64,000 bases of DNA from Porpolomopsis calyptriformis (Eukaryota > Basidiomycota > Agaricomycetes > Agaricales > Hygrophoraceae), in assembly GCA_951640195.1 (NCBI GenBank), contig OX621169.1, forward strand, positions 372,001-436,000. The letters run 5' to 3'. The notes under the pieces are model-generated. The model was not told the origin of the DNA. It ran no database searches and was given only the letters and a program-made list of their open reading frames with translations. The translations under genes and the position numbers were made by a program. Positions 1 to 10,752 of this stretch are shown here, one piece after another (the first letter of the stretch is position 1; every line of letters begins with the position of its first letter).

Positions 1-651
1 AGTCAGGTTTCAATGACCTGAATGTTTTTACAGCTTGATCCAAGTCCGCATCACTGAGTTGAGAGAAGGCACGGGAAATCCCATGTTCTCGCATCGTTTG
101 CCGCAATTTGTGACGGTGTACGCCAATTGATCTTGCTAATGTCGAAATACTGATTTGACGATGCGGCTGCATGACTTCTCGCAGATAGGGAATCTCGATG
201 ACCTTTCGAGGCCATCCACGATAGCCAGAATGGATGATCGTAACTCGATGAGGTTGTATAACATGAGTATCCTCGCTGTAAAATTCAATAAGTAGATATT
301 TGGTTGAGGAAGTAGTACTTACTTGTGCATAGCGCCTACTTCTGCAGTCAGAAGTTCCACCATTAAGTCACTGAATGAGGCCGCACATGACTCAAACCAA
401 TGAGCAGGTATAACACTTCCAGCATCTCTTTGAAGGGTGTCAAGCAGTGGAAGAGTCTCATTGATGATAGCGGAGGCGTGGTATTGGAAACGCAATGGAT
501 CGGCATCTTCTTGTCGTACAATGCGGGAAATGTGTTCATATGATTGTTGTATAGTAGAGAATGCAGTACGAACATGCGCAGGGCAAGGATGGCCAGCCCA
601 AGGTAGCGGTGGAAGAGACATGATGCTTGGCGTTAGAAATAAAGTCCGCAA
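1..651 (-). CDS. Integrase-core-type protein, 5' part (3' end outside window)
   Basis: Two exons are visible. Exon 1 runs from an ATG at 651 down to 323, then a 47-nt GT-AG intron (322-276), then exon 2 from 275 to the window edge with the frame kept. Exon 1 encodes a helical N-terminus without a motif I recognise. Exon 2 encodes a helix-turn-helix-like stretch with the pattern GWPRK, ISTLARSIGVHR, LRQTMREHGI and QLSDADLD. From family knowledge this resembles the N-terminal DNA-binding region of the large Agaricomycete family with a C-terminal DDE-type integrase core. That catalytic core would lie beyond position 1, so catalytic residues cannot be checked. No stop codon or frameshift is seen in the part present. 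The family assignment is inference from the HTH and the following short motif. Confidence 0.65.
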
Positions 652-677
652 AAGCCTCTTCCACCCTCACTGCACAA

Positions 678-1652
678 ATGATGGCAGACAAAGGAGTCCA
701 ATGACATTCAGTCTACTACTTCTCATCTGGTACCGACATTTTTCGGGTATGCGTCTAATCTTTAAGTGTTCTCACTACTTATACTAGCTTTCGTAGGTTC
801 AGCATATGCTCTACAAGTTACACTGTGATCTGCTGATGGCCGTCTCTCCCATATTTTCTGATATGTTCTTATCAGGTTGCCCACCATCTGGCAGCTCTGA
901 GATGGATGGCGCAACTGATGAAAGGCTAATCGTTATTCCTGACTGCACCATTGATGAATTTGACCATCTACTCAGTTGGATCTATCCCGCGTTGTAAGTG
1001 CATCGAAAATGCAATTGAAAAGACTAACCCTGGTAATTGCAGCAATAATCCCAAACCTTCAATGGAGCAATTCGTTTCGATCTACAAATTAGCGTGTCGT
1101 TTTGAAATGGAGAAAGCAAGGGCCGATTCAAAGGCAGGAATCGAGCGACAATCTTACCTAGACAGGGATCCTGTTCGGCTCCTCCAACTTGCTCGCTCCC
1201 ATGGAGTTGAGGAGTGGTTCGATGAGGCCTTCCGCCGGCTGATCCTTTGATGGCTAAATACATTCTCATCAGCTGATATCGAGCTCATTAGACTCCCGAC
1301 TGTGGTTGCTATCGCAAAAACAAGGGATGCGCTTGACGAACATCGCCAGCTCCTCGCTCGATTTCCACCTCCAATTAAGCATTGTGCTAGTTGCGTTGAT
1401 AAACAGCTCACGCGGTGTAAAGCGGCCTTCGAGGATATGTGGTGGAAACGGGTTGGCAAGCCTCTCTTGGATCCGCATTACTCATCCACGTCTGATGACG
1501 TTTTGGACTTACTCGACAATACATGGTTTGGGGAGATGAATCCGGTGTGCTGGGAGAGGATGAAGAAGGATCTCGAGTTGAGGAAGAAGGATGCCGTATT
1601 CAACGCTGAGGAAACGATTATCGGCAGGGTGCTTAAGCAATTAAAACATTAG
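678..1652 (+). pseudogene. BTB/POZ domain protein, inactivated by two nonsense codons
   Basis: The conceptual protein begins MMADKGVQ at 678 and continues through a BTB/POZ core (YYFSSGTDIF, LYKLHCDLLMAVSPIFSDMF, IDEFDHLLSWIYP) into the C-terminal region usual in Agaricomycete BTB proteins (FVSIYKLACRFEM, VAIAKTRDALDEH). Two introns fit GT-AG and keep frame: 747-796 and 994-1042. In-frame TGA codons occur at 702-704, before the BTB core, and at 1248-1250, before the C-terminal part. Both sit where a CGA arginine codon would be expected, so one C-to-T change explains each. BTB proteins of this type are protein-interaction factors of largely unknown role. The gene is otherwise well preserved, so decay is recent. 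An alternative start after the first TGA would lose the domain edge. Confidence 0.8.
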
Positions 1653-1679
1653 TTTTTCATGTTTCTCTGTTCTGGATGT

Positions 1680-1763
1680 AGTTCGTACAAACGCGACAAT
1701 GCGACAGATGAAACGCGACGTGACCGTGACTGTGACGATTAAATGTACAAAAAACACGCCATA
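1680..1763. repeat. Remnant of a TIR-transposon end joined to a WD40 repeat
   Basis: This stretch resembles the right terminal repeat of the TIR element at 35346-37008. Shared parts include GTTCGTACAAACGCGA (GTTTGTACAAACGCGA in the other) and a terminal AAATGTACAAAAA block. The next bases, CGGATGTGGGA, are the same point of the WD40 repeat unit at which the 35346-37008 element is inserted. No matching left end was found between here and position 1. Confidence 0.55.
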
Positions 1764-2828
1764 CGGATGTGGGACGCAGTCAGCGGCGCATATCTGAACA
1801 CTTTCAAGGGATATTCCGATTCCGTAAACTCCATCATGTTTTCTCCTGATGGTACGCGTATTGTTTCTGGATCCAATGACAGAACTATCCGGCTGTGGGA
1901 TGCGGTCAGCGGTGCGCATATGAACACTTTCGAGGGGCATTCCACTTGGGTAAATTCGGTCGCTTTTTCCCCCGATGGCATGCGTATCGTTTCTGGATCC
2001 CACGACAATACTGTTCGGCTGTGGGACACACTCAGCGGTGCACATCTGAACACTTTCAAGGGACATTCCAGTCCAGTCAGTTTGATCGCGTTTTCCCCCT
2101 GATGGCACGCGTATCGTTTCCGGATCTTACGACAAAACTGTTCTGATGTGGGACGCAGTCAGCGGCGTACATCTGAACACTTTCAAAGGGCATTCCAGTT
2201 GGGTAAATTTGGTCTCATTTTCACCTGATTCCACACGTATCGTTTCTGTATCCAACGACAGAACTATTCGCATGTGGGACGCAGTCAGTGGGACATATCT
2301 GAACACTTTCAAGGGACAATCCGATTCCGTAAACTCCATCGTGTTTTCTCCCAATGGCACGCGTATCGTTTCTGGATCTTCTGACCGTACTATAAGGTTG
2401 TGGGATGCAGTTAGCGGTACACATCTGACCACTCCCATTGGACATTCCTGCTCAGTAAATTCGGTCGCATTCTCCGCCGATGGCACCCGTATCATTTCTG
2501 TATCTTTCAACAACACTGTTCAGCTGTGGGACGCAGCCAGTGGTGCACATCTGGAGACCCGCAAAGGATATTTCCTCGATGCTGTGTCGATCACGCGTTT
2601 ATCCTCGAACTCATGTCTCAAACCCAACTAGTCCAATATTTGGTTATATCGCAGAGGACGGCTGGGTGCACTCCCTCACTCTGAATTGACGTATTTGTTG
2701 GGTTCCAGTCTCTCGTTGACCGCAGAGTTTAGCTGCAAATGGAGCTCGTGTAGTTTTTGGCACAAAGGATGGTCGCATCATTATCCTTGATTTTACAGGG
2801 ATAGACACCTATTTTTCGTAACCTGTAG
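1764..2828 (+). pseudogene. NACHT-WD40 gene copy 1, 5'-truncated WD40 part
   Basis: About six WD40 units of the 42-residue type are present (NTFKGHS..V, FSPDGTRIVSGS, RLWDAVSGAHL), with no NACHT region upstream. The array is broken by one extra C in a C-run near 2095-2101, which shifts the frame, and again near 2620. The conserved C-terminal tail of this family (FGYIAEDGWVHSLTL, VVFGT, ILDFTG) follows, but with TGA at 2687-2689 and 2717-2719, both where sister copies have CGA, and an extra T near 2813. It starts at the transposon-end remnant 1680-1763. It is non-functional and is the most decayed WD40 copy in the first 20 kb. Confidence 0.85.
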
Positions 2829-3313
2829 CTTTTTCTGGCCCATCGTGTTATCGTTTCACCACCGCTAAGGAGTTTCTGTCCTCTCGCAAGTTTGTTATAG
2901 GAATCTTGTATTGGATGTCAGTGTTACCTTCAACCAAAACCCTCTGATTGTTTGAGGCATTAATGTGTCGCGACTGGTACCAAGTAATTATTTTGATAGC
3001 ATTCGCGTATGTCAACAAAAATTACCATACGCCAAAAGGCTTGGCCTCCTGCCAACAGAATGACAGTGGCCATCAATGTGGATCCCAATTCCTTGTCATA
3101 AGTACGCCGGACCACGTTGGATATCTGAATTTGGGGAAATATCACGTATCTGCTGGAAATTCTGATGAGAAAAAATGGGCGCGCACGTATAATGTGTTAA
3201 CCAGATGGCAGGAAGGGAGACGGACTATCCTGCAAATCAAAGGGTCCACCTTGCCGATCTTGTTATATCACAAAGTTGGATGTTAGTCATAGAAAATGGA
3301 CAGGATTCCCCAG
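2829..3313. other. Intergenic; first part duplicated at 14220-14420
   Basis: The first ~180 bases match the 3' flank of copy 2 (14220 onward), for example the stretch around TTGTATTGGATGTCAGTGT, so the copy 1 duplication extended past the gene. The rest is probably the 3' untranslated region of the converging MOG1 gene. I see no convincing gene here. Confidence 0.6.
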
Positions 3314-3943
3314 TCATTTTGTTAGGACCTCAACGATCTGGAGAGTCCGAGCGGGAAGCATAAAGTCCTCATTGGCCAGCATCACGCCCTCTTCTCCCAC
3401 CACGCCCCCGTCATCAGTTCTGATGGGGACGTTGACGGTGACGACGAGATCGACGTTCTTGTTCTCTATGCGGTAGAGAGCCATGAAAATCCGCACATGG
3501 TCAGGGTTCGCCCGCGCAAACTTGGAGACTTGCTGCGTGCCGCTGAGGATTGTGACTTCTGGGAAGTGATCGGGCTGAAGATGAGCGATGTCGTCGATGA
3601 CAGAAGAGCACGCGCTGTTGTCGTGAGCTAGTGAAGAAAAGTGGAACCTAAAGAATGATTTTCGTCGGTTTTAGTGCAGGGGAGAGTAGGCGGGTGGTTA
3701 ACTTGATGGCATCCGCAGCGGTCTGAGCATCTACCCTTTGAAGGATCTCGATGATAATGCTGATGTTCGAGTCTGGATAGAGAAGGACTTCTTGGGTATC
3801 TGGCACCTGACGGATGTCACTGTTGGGAATCAAGGTTATTAGTGGACAATCTTGAATGGAGAGACGTACGATGCGTCTAGGAGACGGATGGGCATGACAG
3901 CGGTGATTGCGCCTCCAAATAGGTCTCGGGTCGTGGAAGTCAT
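3314..3943 (-). CDS. MOG1: Mog1-like Ran GTPase-binding protein, intact
   Basis: Three exons on the minus strand: 3943-3870, 3819-3703 and 3647-3314, with GT-AG introns 3869-3820 and 3702-3648. They join to a 174-residue protein. The N-terminus has the Mog1 hallmark DLFGGAIT after the ATG, then SDIRQVPDTQEVLLYPD and IIIEILQRVD. The C-terminal half has SLAHDNSA, SKFARANPD, VRIFMALYR and VPIRTDDGG. Mog1 binds the Ran GTPase in the nucleus, promotes nucleotide release and supports nuclear protein import. The length fits the family (about 180-200 residues). No stop or frameshift is present. It is the only clear single-copy housekeeping gene here and marks native sequence. The hAT element sits about 170 bp upstream of its ATG, on the promoter side. 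Confidence 0.93.
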
Positions 3944-4117
3944 GGGAGGTGATTACATAATTTAGGGGACACTCGTTAAATATACGAATTAACTGGTACT
4001 GAAATACATCGTTGGGTTCGTTCGAATGCTTTCGCTTTCGGGGCACCTTGGATGGATCGAGTTTTCAGTCAGGCTCCGAGCTTTTCCAATGTCGTACCCA
4101 GCCTCTGCACCACCAAG

Positions 4118-7100
4118 CAGTGTTGGCAAGGACGGTGGGATAACAAGTGGAATGGGAAATGACAAATATGGTTTACCATGTGGGATTACACAAGTTCGGG
4201 TTGTGGGCGTGGTATTCCGATAAATTTGGCTTACTTCTTATACCTGTAGCCTCAAGGCTGCTGTGTGTGTACCTGACCTTTTCGTATATGTAAAACTATT
4301 GTGAGTAATACATTTTCATCCCCCCTCATTATGAGCAACTGAAAATGGTGGCGAAGGCTCTTCCTTGACCACCCAGGCCTTAGCGGTAAACCTCCGGCAC
4401 AAGAGGCTTTCTATGACCCATCTACAAAGGCACCAAAGGCCAAGGTTGCATGTATTCAATGCTGGAATGCTAGATTGGCGGCAGAACGAGCTAGAGATGA
4501 TGCTGAGATTCACGAAGGAAAGAGAATAGCAGCTCGAGAGCAAGGTGTTGTTGAAGCATGGTGTATGTTGGTTAAACTCTAATCACAAGTGTACGAGACA
4601 TCTAACTAATGCATCTAGTGTGGGCTATGTCAAAGGACGACTCCAGTGTTGAATTCATACAAGGGCGCAGTGAGAACATCCTTCGTCACCTTCACAAATG
4701 CAGTAATCAACCCAGTTTGATATGTCAAAATGCCCGCAATGAATGTATAGCCTGTGGATGGCTTCAAACAACACCTTCACGCATTCGAGCACCTCGCCAC
4801 ATGTTTGCAGAAATGCCCAATCAGCCCTATACTGGCCCGGTGTTTAATACTGCGCAAATGCTAGCCCAAACTAATCAACCAATCATTACAAGCACCCCTG
4901 GCTTATCAACATCACAATTCGCGACACACGTACCAGCATCTTTTAACCACTCATTCCTTCAATCAAATATGCCATCCCCACTCATCCTTGATTATGCTAT
5001 TCAGTCTCGTGCACCTAGCCCAGCCTTATCTCTTGCACCATCTGATACATCCTCATATCGCCCATTAAAACGACCTCATGTTCTTACTCGAACCTCTAGC
5101 TCACGAAATGAAAGCCAACTTAATTCTCCTGCATCAATAGCCTGGACATCTGGGCATCAGGCCCGCTTTGCTACTTGTGTGGCCCAGTTAACTGCTTCTT
5201 GTGGATTTCCATTCCAATGGGTTAACAACCCTGAATGGATTGCATTTTGTAACGAGTTTATCCCTGGAGCTACTCACATTGACCGCCGAAGTCTAGCAAA
5301 CAAGTATATTCCTGCTGAGGTCAAGAAATTTCGTGAAGCTGCTATCACTCATACGAAAGGCTTGGAAGTCACAATCCAGTGTGACGGTTGGTCCGGTGTT
5401 AATTTCCACCACTATTTAGCCTTTATGGTGACGACTGCATCTCGTGAGGTAAGTCTAGTTTTGTTATTGTAAAATGTTAGCTTAGGCAGTTATTATGGGA
5501 TAGGTTCACAGTGTTCGTGTTCATGATACATCATCAGAACGCAAAACTGCGGAGAATCTTCTAAAGGTTATGATTGATGTAAAAGAGGAGTTGGAGAAGG
5601 TTTGGGGTGCAATTGTTGTTGCAATCACGTCTGATGCATCAGGAGAGTCTCGGAAAGCTCGGAAAATGGCCGTAACAATGATGCCAGAACTTGTTACTCC
5701 CGATTGCTATGCACATCAGGTGAGAATGATCAACGACATACACACTCTTAACTAATTCATTATTGACAAGATCAACCTTATCGTTGGAGATTACTTCAAA
5801 TGCACAATTTCGGTCCTTATCGCATTTTCAAATCAAGCAAACGACTTGATTTCATGGCTTCGCAGCAAGACACAGGTTCTTGGCTTGATCCGAGATGTTC
5901 AGGTTGCATTGAATCAAGCTAATCACCTATCGCCCAGTCATGTTCTCTCTGTGATCCGTGCTGTAATATCACGCTGGACTGCTCATTACCTCGCTTACAA
6001 ACGACTTCTTGACTTGAAGTGGGTTCTAGAAACAACGATTCGACAAGATGCTCTCCGTCCAGTAGATGAGCAGATTCTCATCTCAGGTGATTCAAAAGCA
6101 AAGGTGAAAGCTCGAAACATGATTCAGATTATAGACGATCCCATATTTTGGAACTCGATTGCGAAGTGAGTGTATATTATGGTGCAATAAATGGATACTT
6201 ACCTCACGAGCAGGGTCAAAATGCATCTGGAACCCCTTGCTCTTGCAGCATGCGCAACCCAAACAGCCCACTGTCGGCTAGATCAAGTACTTCTTACATT
6301 TGGACTACTTTATCGTGAATACTAGCAACTTCTTGATCAAGATTTTGACAGCCGAGAGCCTCTTCAAGCTATTCTCAACAGTCTGGAGAAACGATGGGTG
6401 AAATGCGATCAAGATGTATTCATTGCGGCACTAATCCTAAATCCAATACATAAGGCTGCACCCCTTGCAAAGATTTCGGCATTCAACAATGCAGGGATTT
6501 TTGCCCTCCTTACCCGATTGTGGACTCGCTTCTTCCACACACCCCCACTATCAGGTCTATTCCGAGAGTTCATGGATTATCTAGGGGATACAGGTTCATA
6601 TGGAAACTTTAGCATCTGGGTAGCAAGTATTGAGAATGAAGCGGAAACGAAGGTACGCCATTTCAAACTTCAGTTGGGTAATCACCAAACCCTTGTTCTA
6701 GAATGAGTCTCCCGACCCTCTCAAGATGTTTGAGGGTATGGCATTTGGAGATGAGATTTCGCCATTATGCAAACTTGCCCGGCGGGTTCTCTCAATCTGT
6801 GCAAACTCAGCCTCCTGCGAGCGGCTGTTCAGTATGTTTGGCCTCATTCTCACTCGGTTGCGTTCTCGTCTGCACACAAAAGCTATGTTGGACCTAGCTG
6901 AACTTCGACTTCACCTGCGTGATGAACATTTGCGTCAAGGTTCCGTTAAATCTCGCTTACAGCGCAAGATAACGACACCATTTACAGATGAGCACGAAAC
7001 AACCCTACCCAAACCACCCACTATAAACAACCTACCCACTGCCGACCAAGATAACCCTGGGCCCACCAAAACATCACCCTTAGACCCCTCGGACAAATAT

Positions 7101-7550
7101 TCTTTCACAGCCATGGCTCACGACTTCATACAGCAAGTCAATGACGATGATGATCTGGAAGGGAGTCATACTGACCAGCACGAGTCCATCAAACTCAAGA
7201 TTGCACACCTGTTCAACTTTTCCAATGCTTATTGGGCCGAAAATCTCAAGTGCTTCGCATTCCGAGGCCTAAATGAAGAGCTGGAATTATATGAGTTGAT
7301 TGAGTCTAGCAGTGCCGGAGATGAGTTGGCAGGGCCTGAGATGGATGAAATGGGTGAGGCATCACTTTTGTAGGTATAGATTTGCCTCGATAACAAGCAG
7401 ATTCTTGAGTTTCATGATTGAGCACGGTGACTGCGACGATGAAGTGGTTTCTTAATCGGTACAATGCCATTGTCAACCCAACTGTGGTAACACATGTTTT
7501 CGTGGGATACAGTCAGATCATGTGGCTTCCCACCGACCTTGCCAACACTG
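4118..7550 (+). mobile_element. hAT-superfamily DNA transposon with 8-bp target duplication
   Basis: The element begins CAGTGTTGGCAAGGACGG and ends with the inverted counterpart, about 22 bp of terminal inverted repeat with one mismatch. The 8-bp sequence CCACCAAG lies immediately outside both ends (4110-4117 and 7551-7558). TIRs starting CAGTG and 8-bp duplications are hallmarks of hAT elements. The single gene inside (4331-7373) has the hAT transposase C-terminal dimerisation motif. The element lies between the divergently transcribed MOG1 and the Crinkler-type gene. Length 3,433 bp. Confidence 0.95.
4331..7373 (+). pseudogene. hAT transposase, two probable nonsense codons
   Basis: Six exons join in frame across GT-AG introns 4563-4618, 5449-5503, 5720-5770, 6166-6213 and 6653-6701. 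The N-terminus has a BED-like zinc-finger arrangement (CIQCW, later RHLHKC). The middle carries transposase-like segments (IQCDGWSGVN, ITSDASGESRKA, DCYAHQ). The C-terminus has the hAT dimerisation signature (ANSASCERLFSMFG, RLRSRL), followed by a low-complexity acidic tail. If the start is the ATG at 4331, an in-frame TGA stands at 4340-4342, where CGA would give an arginine. A TAG at 6323-6325 (probably from CAG) interrupts the core. With only these two lesions it is a recently dead autonomous copy. The start choice is uncertain. Confidence 0.85.
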
Positions 7551-7690
7551 CCACCAAGGCCTTGAGGACGTATTTCAGTCGGAGATTGAAGCTCAGGTCT
7601 AGGAAACGCGTCTGCCTCATGGTAAAGCGATCTGTTCATCATATTGACCTCGAGCACGATATTCGTCCCACTAACCGGCCTCGACTGACT

Positions 7691-10669
7691 ATGTCTCTAC
7701 AGACTTCCAATGACATTGACGATGCTACTCACGAACGGCTTGACAATGCTGTACTTGCCAAAATGGATGGATTCACTCCATTGCTTTTGCTCATCACCAT
7801 TGTATCATTCTCAGAGGGAAGGCTTGACCCCAAGTATAAGGACAATCTCGTCGCATGGGCTTTGCTAGATCAACATCCTGATCTAAAAGTTGAGTTGGAT
7901 AGTGCATGGGCTACAAAGTCTTTCAAGACTATACGAAATCTCCGCAAGTCTTCTCCTTTCGCATTAGCGTATTCATATTCTTATCATGACCTACAGCGAT
8001 TCTTCAGCCCTTCGGTACCAACCCTGCACCACAAAGTGTGTTGTAACGTGCAAATGAGATATTTCCCATTAATGTATTGCGCAGGCAGCATCTCAGATGT
8101 ATCCTATCAGGTTCAAAGTCTAGGTAAGACTACATTTCAGTTTTCCATCCGCTTTCTTAAACTCAAACTCTCCAAGCCACGGAATATTCCTGGTCTCGCT
8201 CATATGTCGGAGAAGGTGTGGAGGCGTTGAGGGATCATATCGAGCGACATTACCGCAACCGCAATCCACCCCAAGCGTATGCTCATTATATCGCAATCGT
8301 GCAGTCATCTGGAATGGGTAAATCGCGACTGGTGGATGAGTTAAGCCGAACTCACTTTGTTATACCCATGAACCTCAGGAGCAAGAACACACAAGGTTTC
8401 CTTTTTTTTCTCTGCCCAAACTCTTGACAGCTGATGTTGGTTTCACTGACAGGATACCCTCCAGCTGACCATAACGTTAGAGATTTTCTGTGCGCAACGG
8501 AAACCAAGGAGGGCGTGTACATGCGCATGTTTGCATTTTTACAAGCCCTATTTGAAGAGACTGCAGAGGCAATTTCTTCTTTATACGACGCCCTTCCGGA
8601 CGTCCTCGAACCCATAGAGTTCAGTTCAAACGTGCAGAGAGTTGCGGAGAAGTTCAGATCTCACATGACGCACGGAATGAGCATGCATTCACATGGCGAT
8701 TTCCGAAAGGATTTTTATGACAGGGTTATCGGCCGTACTGTAGAAGTAAGCCCAGCCATCCTCATATGCAGTACTTGGCCATTAACCAAACATAGACGTT
8801 ACGTGCTTGCAAAGCATACACAAGGGAACCACCGACCCTTGAAGGTACATCCGATCCAAGCAAGATCTCCCCGTCTCAAAAAGGTGTAAACAAATTCCCG
8901 CCCATCGTAGCATTTGATGCAATGGTGGTGGCGATCCATAATCGGTCATCCCCTTCGCCCACTCCATCGCCTCGGGGACCGAAAACACGATCAAGAACGA
9001 AAGGTCATGGTTCTTCATTTGCCGCAGACGACGGTCCGCTCGTGATCTTGGAGTTTGATGAGGCGCAAGCAATGACAGAGGCAACTATTGACCCTACAGG
9101 CTCTAACCGCGAATGGAGTAATTTTGGGGAGTTGCGTCGTGCGCTGCGGGCCCTGAGCAAATGCTCGTTGTTCTCTCTTTTCCTATCTACGACTGGTAAA
9201 GTCAATCAGTTTGTTTCTACACGCGATTTGTCAGCACGAATTCTCGCTGGGAGACTTGTTCTCATCGCGCCCTTCACCGACCTTGGTTACGACCAGCTCG
9301 CGAGACGTATCTGTAACGACAGCCAAACCAATATCGGAGACATAACGAGCGATGCACACATAGTTCACCTGGGACGTCCCATGTACGTACTGATTTCTCA
9401 AATGAAGAATGACGCTAAACATACCAAAGGTTTGGAGCGCGCTACGACTACCCCGACCAGCTAATCAAAGACAGTATCATCCAGTTCGCAGCTATGAAGC
9501 TTCTCGGTGGTTATGAATACACAGGACAGAGTCTGTCGGACGCACAACAGCTTGCGTGTCTAGCGCAAAGGTTGCCCATCGAATTTGCCTCTACAAATTA
9601 TCTCGAGCAACATCAAGAAATGGAGCAGATTGAGGGTCACATGCGGGTGTGTCTCAAGATCGATTCTACCTTCCAGAGTATGAAGACCGTGTCCGCGTCC
9701 GAGCCGCTTCTGTCTGAAGCGGCGTATTGGGTGATGGCGGGTGACAAATTTGATGCCGTTAACGCCCTGAAACGTATACTTGGCGGTTTCGCTATTGATA
9801 AGGGTGTTCGAGGTGAACTCCTTGTCATGCTGTTGATGACATTGGCTCGGGACCAGGCTGTCGGTCCTCCGGACGTTCTTGGGAAGCCCAAGCGGAGGTG
9901 GACTTCAATTCCTGTGTTTTTCGAGCACCTGTTCCGTACCCCTCTCCATCCCTCCTCCGATGATCACGTCGATATCTTCACGGCAAAAGGCAAATCGGTT
10001 TGTCAAAATTTGAGCAAGCCCTACGACGTCCAATTTGATAAAGAGTTCTCTCGTTCAACAGTCTACTTTAATCATTGGATCAAAGTCCACCAGCATAGTT
10101 TGGTTGACATCAAATACCTTGCGAGACTAATGAGCCGTGGTGCTGCAGTTCTGTGTGGCACGAACATGGCAGGCATTGACGGAATCGTGCCCTTCCTGTA
10201 CAAGGGATCGACGCTGGATCTGGGGAATATAGGAGTAATCCTTTGGCAGTGCAAAAATGACTCGACCTACACGGATAAACCAAGACCGCAGATGTTCCAA
10301 ATGATGGATCCTTTCGCACTCAGTGTCTTCAAAGGGGATCAAGCGCCACCTATCATTCGTATCTTCTTCGCCCTTGCTGCCAAGAAGCCTAGTCTAAAGG
10401 TTGTGGGTATTGACAAGGCCATTCACAGCACGGGCAAGGCATATACCACGTACGATATCTGGGCTTCTGGTATTTCTCCGGACATTTTGGTCCCTGTCAG
10501 CAAGAGTCAATCGGACGCCTGGGACGGGCTCCTGCAAGCGTCATACGGTTGGGATGATGTTTACAAGTCAGAGGGTATATCCTCTATGCAGAAGAATTTG
10601 CGGAAGTCGATGAATCCAGGAACTGCGACCGACGCTGCGCATTGGAATCGGTGGTGGAGTTTGTCTTAG
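7691..10669 (+). CDS. Crinkler-type (CR) effector-like protein: P-loop NTPase plus PD-(D/E)xK nuclease
   Basis: Exons fit approximately 7691-8037, 8089-8123, 8177-8395, 8453-8745, 8796-9382 and 9430-10669; only the first acceptor and donor are ambiguous. The product is about 900 residues. An N-terminal region of unknown fold is followed by a Walker A motif (SSGMGKSRLVDEL, near 8308), a Walker B motif (LVILEFDEAQ, near 9043) and further NTPase segments. The C-terminus has a restriction-endonuclease-like core, GIDGIVPFLYKG then VILWQCKND (10170-10262), whose D and QxK match the PD-(D/E)xK pattern. Published comparative work places such NTPase-nuclease fusions with Crinkler/RHS-type proteins, seen as transposon-derived effectors or conflict proteins. 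No lesion is seen. Its start lies 140 bp downstream of the hAT element, so upstream promoter or exon sequence may have been affected. Function is inferred. Confidence 0.78.
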
Positions 10670-10752
10670 TTGTATGATTAGTACGGATTATTACTGTAGC
10701 TCCTATGTCCATCCCTTTTTTTGTACTTAGCGATTCTTGATCACCCTCCATC

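Noticed and set aside
8036..8176. Stops between the first coding stretches of the Crinkler-type gene as pseudogene lesions
   Set aside because: GT-AG introns of 50-53 nt remove them and keep frame into the P-loop exon. Only the exact first splice pair is uncertain.
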